Assembly (NCBI GenBank): GCA_021736645.1
Contig: JAIPFM010000234.1
Span: forward strand, 1 to 43,110
Length of the DNA stretch: 43,110 bases
DNA from: Phycisphaerae bacterium
Lineage (GTDB): Bacteria > Planctomycetota > Phycisphaerae > Sedimentisphaerales > Anaerobacaceae
Direction of reading: 5' to 3'
The translations under genes were made by a program, and so were the position numbers. The notes under the pieces were generated by a model that was given only the letters and a program-made list of their open reading frames with translations, did not search any database and had not been told where the DNA came from. This document shows positions 36,401-43,110 of the stretch, one piece after another (the stretch's first letter is position 1; the number at the start of each line of letters is the position of its first letter).

Positions 36401-39400
36401 AACGCAACATAACCACGTATTTTACGCGTACGTTCAGTGTGACTGATCCTGCGCAGTATGCAGCACTGTCCCTATCAATTCTGCGAGACGACGCAGCCGT
36501 GGTGTATCTCAATGGTGTGGAAATCGCTCGAACCAACATGCCTGAGGGGCCCATTGATTACTATACAACCGCCTTGAGGAGCACGCCCAGCGAAACACAA
36601 TACTATGGCGGAGCCACGGGTGCAGACGATGACGACTTTACACACATCGATGCAGGCCTGCTCTTGACAGGGACCAACCGCCTGGCCGTGGAGATTCATC
36701 AACATGGCTACAGCAGCAGTGACATCAGTTTCGATCTGGAACTGCTCGGTCTGTCCGCAAAACAAGGTGAGCTCACACTCCTGCCCGGTCTGAATCGACT
36801 CACAGCCCGAACCTTTGACGGCCCCAATGGCACAGGACGCCTGCTGGACAGTGCCTATATTGATGTCGCCTTTCAGGTGAGCACTGTCACAGACATGGCA
36901 GGCACTTTGACCGCGGACACCCTGCTGACTGCAGACTCAGGGCCCTTTCACGTGACCAACATGCTGACCGTCCCCCAGGGTGTGACATTGACACTCGAGG
37001 CCGGCACCACGGTATTCTTTGAATCCAATGCAGGCATCACGGTCCAATCCGGGGGCTGTATCCAGGCCCTGGGCACGCTGGCTCAACCCATTCGCATGAC
37101 GCGACCGCTCACCGCCACCACAAACTGGCAGGGTTTGCTCCTGGATCACACGCGTCAGGACAACCGTCTCTGTTACGTGGACTTTGAATATGGTGACAGG
37201 CAGGGTGTGTCTGTGGCCGTGGAATATGCTTCCGTGCTCATGGATCATGTCACATTCGGAGGCACGGCCAGCCAGGTCCTTGAACTGCATCACCCGGATG
37301 CCGTGATTCTCCACTGCGTGTTCCCGTCTGTGGCCACAGAGCCCATTCACGGCAGCGGTTTGACTGGCGATGAATCGCTGATCTTTGACAACTGCGTGTT
37401 CGGCTCGGCCCTGGGTTACAGTGACATCATTGACTTTACAGGCGGCGAGCGTCCTGGCCCCATTGTCCAGTTCTACAACAACACCTTCCTGGGCGGCCCG
37501 GATGACGGACTGGACCTGGACAGTACGGATGCCCATATCCAGGGCAATCTGTTCATGAATTTCCACCAGAACAACAGCTCCGACAGCACCTCCAATGCCG
37601 TGGCCACGGGCAATGACACCGGCCATCCATCGCAGGTCAACCTGGCCGAGAACATCTTCGTGAACAGCGACTACGCCTTGCTCTTAAAGGAAGACTGTGC
37701 TGCGATCATGCAGAACAACACCATCATCAATATGTCCAAGGCAGCGATCAGTTTTGGCGAACCGGACAGGAATCCCCCGCGCAGGGCAGGCTATGGTGCG
37801 CAGCTCACCAACAACCTGTTCTGGAACAATACGGCCATATTTGAGCATTATTTCCAGGCCCCCAATCCGAATTACGGCCCCACGGCAGTGACAGCGGATT
37901 ACTGTGTCCTGCCTGAAGCCTGGACCGGCCTGGGTATGCAGAATGTGGACATGGATCCCATGATCACTCTGGACGGCACGCTGGACAACCTGTCCCCTGC
38001 CATTGGCTCAGGTCTCGGCGGCACAACGCTGGGTGCCATGGGCGCCTCGCGTCTCGCCTTTTCCGGCCTGCCTGCGGCGCAGACATGGCGGTCGTCCGCC
38101 ACCGTGACAGTGAGCGGCCCTGGTATCACACATTACATGTACAGCCTCAATGATCCCAATGGTGTGTACAGTGAAGAGCGATCTGTAGACGAACCCATTG
38201 TCCTGAGCAATCTGCCTGTCAATCAATCCTGCCAAATCTATGCGATTGGCAAAAACTCTGCGGGACTTTGGCAGGGTCACGCCACAAGCTCCGGCGTATG
38301 GCAGATCCAGGCCAACCATGTGGCCCTGGAACTGAATGAAATCCTCGTCATGGACGGGAACACACCGACCTACATTGAACTGTACTACGACGGCCCTGCA
38401 TCCCTCTCCGGTCAGAGAATCAGTCTGTCGCAGAGTCCTGATGTCACGGATCAGTTCAGACTGACCTCCGTGAACACACTGATTCCTGATTCCCTCATCC
38501 AGATCCCGCTGGGCGGCCAACTGGTCTTGAATCCTGAGGGAGACACCGTTTGCCTGTTCCTGGACGGTGTGCTGGTCGACAGTCTGGAATTCGGCAGCCA
38601 ATTGCCGGACTGCTCAGTGGGGCGTCTGGGTCGTGACCGTATATGGCGTGTGACTGATCCCACACCAGGCCAGGCCAACACGCCAGGGTCCCTTGGCAAT
38701 CCCCGGAAGGTCACCCTGAATGAATGGCTGGCATCCCCGGGAGACACATCACCTGAGGATTTCATTGAACTGTACAATCCATCACCCCGGCCCGTCAACC
38801 TGGGCGGCTTTTATCTGACAGATAATCCTTTGGGGCAACCTGCGCAGGCCGTGTTACCGCCATTCACGCTGGTGGCAGGCAATGACATGCTCCTGCTGAT
38901 ACCCGACGGCAGCACCGCCCCGGGGCATCTGCCCTTCAAGCTGTCCGCAGAAGGGGAAATCCTTGGATTGCTTGACCCGGATTTGCATCTCACGGATTCA
39001 GTCCTGTTCGGCCCGCAATCACCGGGCATCTCACAGGGACGCTCCCCCAATGGCAGCCACGTCTTCAAATGGTTCTCCGATCCCACACCCGGGCAGTCCA
39101 ATCCGGGCGATCCTCTGCCCCCGGAAGTCATTGTGGAGGAACACACGCTGGTGCCCTTTGAACAGATCTGGTCGTACAATCAAGACAATCAGCCCCTGGA
39201 CAGTGCCTGGACGAGCCGCACATTCAATGACAGTGACTGGCCTGCAGGACCGGCCCTGCTCTATGTGGAGAGCAGTGACCTGCCGGGGCCAAAGAATACA
39301 CCCCTGACGCTCGGTGCCAGCACCTATTACTTCAGAACACACTTTACCCTGGAGCAGGTTCCGTCCAGGTTGTACTCGCTCATGTTGTACAGCATACTGG

Positions 39401-39648
39401 ACGACGGCGCCATTATCTATATCAATGGCCAGGAAGCGCTGCGCATTGGCATGCCTTCCGGTGCAGTGTCACATGCGACCTATGCAGACAGGTCCGTAGG
39501 CAATGCCGCCATGGAAGGCCCGTTTGAATTGAATCCAGCCCTGCTCAGACAAGGTGACAATTGCATTGCCATTGAAGCCCATCAAACCAACAGCAACAGC
39601 AGTGATATTGTGATGGGCTTACAACTCGACGCGATAACTGTTAAATAA
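33478..39648 (+). CDS. Giant exported CotH-kinase protein with lamin-tail and beta-helix domains
   Basis: The 2,056-residue protein starts with a signal peptide (about 1-35, SVAQA). Next come two lamin-tail domains (about 36-180 and 180-355; ISEIMYNPSVEGE...FIELFNPG), then the CotH kinase core (about 500-860). The core has an MRVNFK motif, LRINGENRARTDNSMYGSYA, GNVYKCMRDGSP and LIQHDLDSIF with D764 and D766. A jelly-roll (about 950-1090), a right-handed beta-helix (about 1140-1520), an Ig-like piece, two more lamin-tail domains (about 1620-1880) and a final jelly-roll with IYINGQEAL follow. The start has only a weak AGAGAG upstream. A pseudopilin gene follows after 20 bp, suggesting an operon. 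Phosphorylation of surface proteins is inferred from the CotH family. Confidence 0.88.
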   Translation: MTLNSHPRTSISCFSSCLVSLCMIFMGTSVAQAQSPVQISEFMASNTLIQDTAGDLDDWIELHNPTDHPVDVGGLCLTDDLTQTRLWQFPVNRTNITTIAAQGYLVVWADNDVNQGPLHASFKLSQTGEQIGLFSASGETIDTVTYPAQQTNVSWAFDAVTSQWYAAPYATPGQPNARASAQVIISEIMYNPSVEGERPEDPNLEFIELFNPGQATADLSGWAFTRGVSYVFPDQTELPAGGCLVVALDPERVRQYYGVAQVYGPWEGGLSNQGETLALSDAYGSVVNRLTYSDQGDWAVRILGPRDSGHRGWLWQAEHDGHGMSLELVNALLPNIFGQNWRASLNRDGTPGQTNSVADATLVPLIKNVRQSPVLPTSSDEVKVTATLEFGGTTPLNATLYYRVDQSQYQGQNEYPTFDLSTYTPIVMRDTGNHQFQATIPAQGSGSIVEFFVFAQNTLSFLQTWPAAAFIDGSAQQVANALYQVNDAWDHLSPTLPENQPVYYVIMTEMERGRLADIGSRSYNSNAQMNATFISALGQAEDLRYNVSVRNRGHGSRSRQPNNMRVNFKDDDPWHSVTAININSQYGYRQVIGSALFQLADLPVAKAKLVQLRINGENRARTDNSMYGSYAHVEVINSEFAGRQFPDDSNGNVYKCMRDGSPGADLVYRGNTPGIYRINYFKQSNTAKDDWSDLYDLTYKLTDSPNDTYLNDVQTRVHIDAWLKYLALNILLGNTETTLANGSPDDYYMYSGVEDERFYLIQHDLDSIFQDNNVDPLRFWNLPSLARLVGQPALASQYYGYLHEFMDTLLSPEGLEQVFSLLSLSGVPDSALRTMINYAENRYARIRPQIEAGLTLETTSPVLNGTFYATEESVVLFGTADPVATRSVLVNGHQAHWDPLSTTWDMSQWDEPATLVAKRSVWKYFDQYTDLGPDWYLSIDDSTWAQGPAQLGYGDGDEATVVGSTDAEPDNPGTQRNITTYFTRTFSVTDPAQYAALSLSILRDDAAVVYLNGVEIARTNMPEGPIDYYTTALRSTPSETQYYGGATGADDDDFTHIDAGLLLTGTNRLAVEIHQHGYSSSDISFDLELLGLSAKQGELTLLPGLNRLTARTFDGPNGTGRLLDSAYIDVAFQVSTVTDMAGTLTADTLLTADSGPFHVTNMLTVPQGVTLTLEAGTTVFFESNAGITVQSGGCIQALGTLAQPIRMTRPLTATTNWQGLLLDHTRQDNRLCYVDFEYGDRQGVSVAVEYASVLMDHVTFGGTASQVLELHHPDAVILHCVFPSVATEPIHGSGLTGDESLIFDNCVFGSALGYSDIIDFTGGERPGPIVQFYNNTFLGGPDDGLDLDSTDAHIQGNLFMNFHQNNSSDSTSNAVATGNDTGHPSQVNLAENIFVNSDYALLLKEDCAAIMQNNTIINMSKAAISFGEPDRNPPRRAGYGAQLTNNLFWNNTAIFEHYFQAPNPNYGPTAVTADYCVLPEAWTGLGMQNVDMDPMITLDGTLDNLSPAIGSGLGGTTLGAMGASRLAFSGLPAAQTWRSSATVTVSGPGITHYMYSLNDPNGVYSEERSVDEPIVLSNLPVNQSCQIYAIGKNSAGLWQGHATSSGVWQIQANHVALELNEILVMDGNTPTYIELYYDGPASLSGQRISLSQSPDVTDQFRLTSVNTLIPDSLIQIPLGGQLVLNPEGDTVCLFLDGVLVDSLEFGSQLPDCSVGRLGRDRIWRVTDPTPGQANTPGSLGNPRKVTLNEWLASPGDTSPEDFIELYNPSPRPVNLGGFYLTDNPLGQPAQAVLPPFTLVAGNDMLLLIPDGSTAPGHLPFKLSAEGEILGLLDPDLHLTDSVLFGPQSPGISQGRSPNGSHVFKWFSDPTPGQSNPGDPLPPEVIVEEHTLVPFEQIWSYNQDNQPLDSAWTSRTFNDSDWPAGPALLYVESSDLPGPKNTPLTLGASTYYFRTHFTLEQVPSRLYSLMLYSILDDGAIIYINGQEALRIGMPSGAVSHATYADRSVGNAAMEGPFELNPALLRQGDNCIAIEAHQTNSNSSDIVMGLQLDAITVK

Positions 39649-39668
39649 GAAAACAGAAAGGAATCCCT

Positions 39669-40421
39669 ATGTGCCAGAAGAAAGCCTTTACGCTCATCGA
39701 ACTCCTGGTTGTGATCGCCATCATTGCAGTATTAATGGGCATCCTCATGCCGGCGCTGTCCAAGGTCAGAGAACAGGCGCGTGCGCAGGCCTGCATGGCC
39801 AATATCAGAGGCGTCGGCCTGGGTATCCTGATGCATCTTGAGAGCAATGATTACAGGTTTCCTGATTTCTATACCCACCAGGGCAGTTCCAACGGACACC
39901 TCTGGTATGCCGCAGACGGCTCTACATTCCTGAAGCCGGTTGACAATCACTCATATTGGGGCCTGAACTACAGGGAATACGTCAAGGAGATCACGCTTTT
40001 CGGTTGCCCGAGTTGGAAGAACTTCTCTCAAATGGTGGCTGCCGACATGCTGTATGGCGAGGGGGATGTCACCAATTCAGCCTTTACCATGAACGGCTGG
40101 CTGACCAAGACGAAAACGATTGGTATCAAACGTCAATCTGAAGTCGTCGTGTCCCACGACCATGTGGAGCCCAGGGTCGAGAATGCCAATGACATGCTCT
40201 TTGCCAATTCAAGCGGCAAGAATTTTGCCAGCTACAGAGAAGGCGGCGGACGCGCCAATTGGTATCGCGGCATCTTCAGACACTCGACCAGTTCCAACAA
40301 GGACTTTGAAACCCAGGGGAAGCTCAACTGTCTGTGGCTGGACGGACACGTGACCAGTATCAAGGAGACACTGGGAAGAGAGATGCCCAAGCGTTACTAT
40401 GATCCACTCAACAAGAATTAA
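39669..40421 (+). CDS. Type II-secretion-like pseudopilin (prepilin N-terminal methylation motif)
   Basis: The 250-residue protein begins MCQKKAFTLIELLVVIAIIA, a type III prepilin leader with the cleavage site after A6 and Glu at +5 (E11), followed by a hydrophobic helix to about residue 28. The C-terminal part holds LNCLWLDGHVTSIKE, the D-G-H motif near the end of planctomycete 'H-X9-DG' pseudopilins. It would be processed by a prepilin peptidase and placed in the inner membrane or a pseudopilus; no peptidase is in the window. The ATG at 39669 has AAAGGA upstream. It follows the giant CotH gene by 20 bp, so the two are likely co-transcribed. Confidence 0.92.
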   Translation: MCQKKAFTLIELLVVIAIIAVLMGILMPALSKVREQARAQACMANIRGVGLGILMHLESNDYRFPDFYTHQGSSNGHLWYAADGSTFLKPVDNHSYWGLNYREYVKEITLFGCPSWKNFSQMVAADMLYGEGDVTNSAFTMNGWLTKTKTIGIKRQSEVVVSHDHVEPRVENANDMLFANSSGKNFASYREGGGRANWYRGIFRHSTSSNKDFETQGKLNCLWLDGHVTSIKETLGREMPKRYYDPLNKN

Positions 40422-40424
40422 TGG

Positions 40425-40438
40425 AGACCTGTCTCCGC
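40425..40438 (+). repeat. Small hairpin after the pseudopilin gene
   Basis: GGAGAC-CT-GTCTCC forms a 6-bp stem just after the stop at 40421. With only a 2-base loop and no T-run, its role as terminator is doubtful. Confidence 0.25.
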
Positions 40439-40530
40439 AATTGACAGAGCGTGCGTGCTAGGCTGTTTCATTAGAGCCAACATTGTTATATGTCATTCTA
40501 TATCTCAACCTTTTTAAAGGAGGAAGTGTT

Positions 40531-42705
40531 ATGTGTAAGAAGCTGATTTATTTGTGTATGTGTATGTTGGTCCTGGCCCTGGCCGGTTCCAATGCGGCCC
40601 TTGGCGAAACCGCAGATATCCAGATTGCTGCGGGCACGGATGATGCTGAACAGCACCTCGGTGATGCCCGCATGGATATCGGCAGCACCGACCTGGAATT
40701 CGCCTATGAGGATGGCGGCGATCCGACCACGGACGAGCAGGTCGTGGGCCTTCGTTTTGTGGGTATCCCCCTTGATCCAGGCGCCTTTGTCATGGACACC
40801 TATATCGAGATCGAGGTGGACAAGGTCGACAAGGAAGGCAGCCAGGCCCCTGTCAATGTGATTATCGAGGGCCAGTTGGCCCTGGATGCATCCGAGTTCG
40901 TGGACGATGCCAACAACATTACGGACAGGCCGACCACCACAGCCAAGGTCATGTGGTCGATCCCGGAGTGGACAGAAGAGAGCGCCAAGTTCCAGAGCCC
41001 TGACCTGTCCAGCATCATCCAGGAGATCATTGACCAGGAAGGCTGGACAAGCGGCAATGCCATCGTCCTGATCATCCGGGACGACAAGGACAATCCGTCC
41101 ACAGGACTGCGCGAAGCCGAATCCTTTGAAGGCGAAGCGGGTGCTGCAGCTCTGCTGCATCTGGATTATGCCATTCCCGTCATATTCGAGACACGGATTG
41201 CAGACGAGCTCGATGACGCTGAAGAGGATCTCAATCCCAGTAAGCTCGGCGAGATGGACGAGACCAGCAGCGACCTGGAGCTGGCCTATGAAGACGACAA
41301 CATGGGCGATCCCCAACTCGTGGGTGTGCGTTTCAGAGAAATAGCGATTCCGGCCAACAGCCCCATTACTGAGGCGTGGGTCAGGTTCCAGGTCAAGGAG
41401 ACCCGGAGCGGTACACTGCCTGTCAATCTTATCATTGAAGGCCAACTGGACCTCAATCCCGATGCGTTTTCTGGGGGTGGTCCGGGTACCTTTAATATTT
41501 CCAGCAGACCCAGAACCGTAGCAAGCATCCAGTGGAGCGTACCGAGTTGGGAGAATGTGGGTGACAGCGGTGCTGCCCAGACCACTGTGAATATCGCACC
41601 CATCATCCAGGAACTCGTGAACCAGGACGGTTGGGCCAGTGGTAATGCCCTGGTCTTAATCTTCAGTGACGACCCGTGTAATCCCTCCGAAGGCCTTAGA
41701 AATGCCCATGCTGGGGTTGGCAACGACTCTGCCCTGCTGCACATAGAGGCCATCATTGACATTGCCACGAATCCTGAACCTGCCAATGGTGCAGTGGGCG
41801 TGCTCCTCGGTTCAACTCTGAGTTGGAAGCCCATTCCTGTGGGTGCCACGCGAGAGGTATACTTTGGCACGACCAATCCCCCGGCACTTGTGAGTGTACA
41901 GGAAGGCACTTCATATTACCCAGGCCCCATTGATCCAAACACCACATACTACTGGCAGGTGGATGAGGTCGAGGCCGACGGCACGACAGTACATGCCGGT
42001 GACATCTGGAGCTTCACCACAGGATTGAGCAATCTGCGAACCGATACTGGCATTGCCGACGAGAACGACGACGGAGAAGACCACATCGCCCATGGTGATG
42101 CTGTGGACGACGGGGCTGAGAGTCGCGGAAGCAGTGACCTCGAGATGCCGTGGGACAATGATGAGCCGGACTTACGTCAAGTGGTTGGTTTGAGATTCAG
42201 AGATATGCCGATTCCTCAGGGCGCGCCCATCACTGAGGCCTATGTACAGTTCACGGCCGACAATGAGAATCTGGACGGTGGCCCGGTGAATCTGATTATC
42301 AGCGGTCTTCTGGTGCCGGATACAGGGGCACTTGGCGGTGGCGAGAACTTCTTTGAAAGAGGTCCCAAGACCGTTGCAGAGGTGGCATGGACCGATATCC
42401 CGGAATGGACGAGTTCACAGGCGACGGCCGCCTCAAGAACCCCGGATATCTCCAGTATCATCCAGGAAATCGTGAACCAGGACGGTTGGGCTCCGGGCAA
42501 TGCCATCATGCTGTTCATCAGAGACGATGAAACGAATCCCTCTGCGGACAATCGCAGTGCCCTGTCTATGAGTGCAGTGCTGCATGTCCCGGTTTCCAAT
42601 TCAGTTCCCACGCAACCCAGCCCTGCCAATGGTGCAGAAGAAGTGCCTGTGGATACCATGCTGAATTGGTGCCCTGGGCTCGACGCTGTGTCGCATGAGG
42701 TGTAG
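40531..42705 (+). CDS. Exported protein with three SSDLEF-type domains and Fn3-like units, cut by an in-frame TAG
   Basis: The reading frame from ATG 40531 (AAAGGAGG at 40516-40523) encodes 724 residues: a signal peptide (about 1-26, ALGE), then two consecutive SSDLEF-type domains (about 27-212 and 213-410). An Fn3-like unit (about 412-505; EVYFGTTNP...TYYWQVDEVEAD), a third SSDLEF-type domain (about 508-690) and the start of another Fn3-like unit follow. That unit breaks at TAG (42703-42705) after SHEV, where relatives have Tyr (EVYFGT, AVYLSD). The same frame stays open to the window edge and keeps coding for Fn3-like sequence, so the stop is probably a point mutation, sequencing error or read-through site. 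Architecture suggests a surface or matrix protein; no catalytic motif is seen. Confidence 0.82.
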   Translation: MCKKLIYLCMCMLVLALAGSNAALGETADIQIAAGTDDAEQHLGDARMDIGSTDLEFAYEDGGDPTTDEQVVGLRFVGIPLDPGAFVMDTYIEIEVDKVDKEGSQAPVNVIIEGQLALDASEFVDDANNITDRPTTTAKVMWSIPEWTEESAKFQSPDLSSIIQEIIDQEGWTSGNAIVLIIRDDKDNPSTGLREAESFEGEAGAAALLHLDYAIPVIFETRIADELDDAEEDLNPSKLGEMDETSSDLELAYEDDNMGDPQLVGVRFREIAIPANSPITEAWVRFQVKETRSGTLPVNLIIEGQLDLNPDAFSGGGPGTFNISSRPRTVASIQWSVPSWENVGDSGAAQTTVNIAPIIQELVNQDGWASGNALVLIFSDDPCNPSEGLRNAHAGVGNDSALLHIEAIIDIATNPEPANGAVGVLLGSTLSWKPIPVGATREVYFGTTNPPALVSVQEGTSYYPGPIDPNTTYYWQVDEVEADGTTVHAGDIWSFTTGLSNLRTDTGIADENDDGEDHIAHGDAVDDGAESRGSSDLEMPWDNDEPDLRQVVGLRFRDMPIPQGAPITEAYVQFTADNENLDGGPVNLIISGLLVPDTGALGGGENFFERGPKTVAEVAWTDIPEWTSSQATAASRTPDISSIIQEIVNQDGWAPGNAIMLFIRDDETNPSADNRSALSMSAVLHVPVSNSVPTQPSPANGAEEVPVDTMLNWCPGLDAVSHEV

Positions 42706-43110
42706 CTGTGGACCGACAGTCCTTTGCAGTCTCTGCCGCTGCTGGTCACCACACCAGAGGTCACCGTTAATCCGGGAGACCTTCTGCGAGGGACGACCTA
42801 CTACTGGCAGGTCGTGGCTATTACAGCCGACGCTGACGCCAGCGTGAGTGACATCTGGAGCTTCTCTACCCCGGCTATCAAGGCCACGAAACCCACTCCG
42901 GCGGATGGAGCTGTTGAATTGCTCAATCCTGTTGCCCTGAGTTGGGCAGCGCCCCAAGGGGCCGTAGAATACGCCGTGTACCTCAGCGATGATGCGGTGA
43001 TTGACGAGGCGGATCTTCTGGGGTCAGGCGAAGCCGTCGAATACGCACTGCCCGAACTGAACCTCGGCAAGACCTACTATTGGCGTGTCGATACCACACA
43101 TGAGGATCTG
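42706..43110 (+). pseudogene. Continuation of the 40531 frame beyond the TAG (partial, runs off the right edge)
   Basis: In the same frame as the upstream gene, 135 codons are free of stops. They encode the rest of an Fn3-like unit (LWTDSPLQSLPLL..., GTTYYWQVVAITAD, IWSFST) and a second one (PTPADGAVELLNPVALSW, VEYAVYLSDDAV, GKTYYWRVD). No ribosome site or good start codon follows the TAG, so this part would be translated only if the stop is read through or is not real in the living cell. Confidence 0.75.

Noticed and set aside
42703..42705. Genome-wide reassignment of TAG to an amino acid
   Set aside because: Other clear genes in the window (mutL, exoprotein 1, the membrane protein at 246) end in TAG at family-typical lengths or before a terminator.
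14223..43110. PEP-CTERM or other C-terminal sorting signals on the exoproteins
   Set aside because: None of the complete exoproteins ends in a PEP motif, a hydrophobic helix and a basic tail.
1..43110. CRISPR array, phage or transposase genes
   Set aside because: No regularly spaced repeats and no transposase, integrase or phage structural motifs were found on either strand.

Overview
The window looks like chromosomal DNA of a planctomycete, most likely class Phycisphaerae (Sedimentisphaerales-type). This is inferred from gene style. The exported proteins combine LamG, discoidin-like, Fn3-like and 'DDFEGY...W.DG' jelly-roll modules typical of that group. There are also two CotH/lamin-tail proteins, a planctomycete-type pseudopilin, and a TraR/DksA protein whose zinc finger keeps only two Cys. 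No rRNA, tRNA, CRISPR array, transposase or phage gene was seen.

Positions 1-8608 hold housekeeping genes, all on the minus strand: the start of a lipoprotein at the window edge, a polytopic membrane protein, yacG, a DksA-like regulator, and the chain gpmI > mutL > btuF > btuC > btuD. The last three make a periplasmic-binding-protein-dependent cobalamin-type ABC importer with overlapping stop and start codons. Positions 8840-13100 are a plus-strand operon of MoxR ATPase, DUF58 protein and membrane transglutaminase, linked by two ATGA overlaps. It converges on a zinc-ribbon/acidic/bacterial-PH membrane protein (13108-13929).

From 14 kb onward the window is an accessory, surface and carbohydrate region: a LamG/discoidin/Fn3 protein (14223-17216), a repeat-rich scar with a broken M56 (BlaR1-type) peptidase (17379-17935), a CotH kinase protein (minus), a secreted GH2 glycosidase, the tagaturonate epimerase gene uxaE (minus), two tandem near-identical LamG exoproteins (26545-29496 and 30350-33262), a 2,056-residue CotH/beta-helix/lamin-tail protein followed 20 bp later by a pseudopilin, and finally another exoprotein gene with an in-frame TAG that runs off the right edge.

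The most informative observations are these. (1) A tandem segmental duplication of the divergent unit uxaE / leader / LamG gene / terminator, in which the second uxaE has decayed to a frameshifted, internally deleted relic at about 29605-29920. (2) A TAG at 42703-42705 replacing an expected Tyr codon, with the same Fn3-like frame open for 135 more codons. (3) A roughly 160-190-residue exported domain, which I do not recognise as a named family, in five copies across three proteins. (4) Short dispersed repeats, one flanked by 17-bp direct repeats next to the M56 relic and one forming the C-terminal tail of the GH2 enzyme. (5) A CotH-kinase plus pseudopilin pair that may belong to an uncharacterised surface-protein system. 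All functions come from reading motifs; no database search was run.
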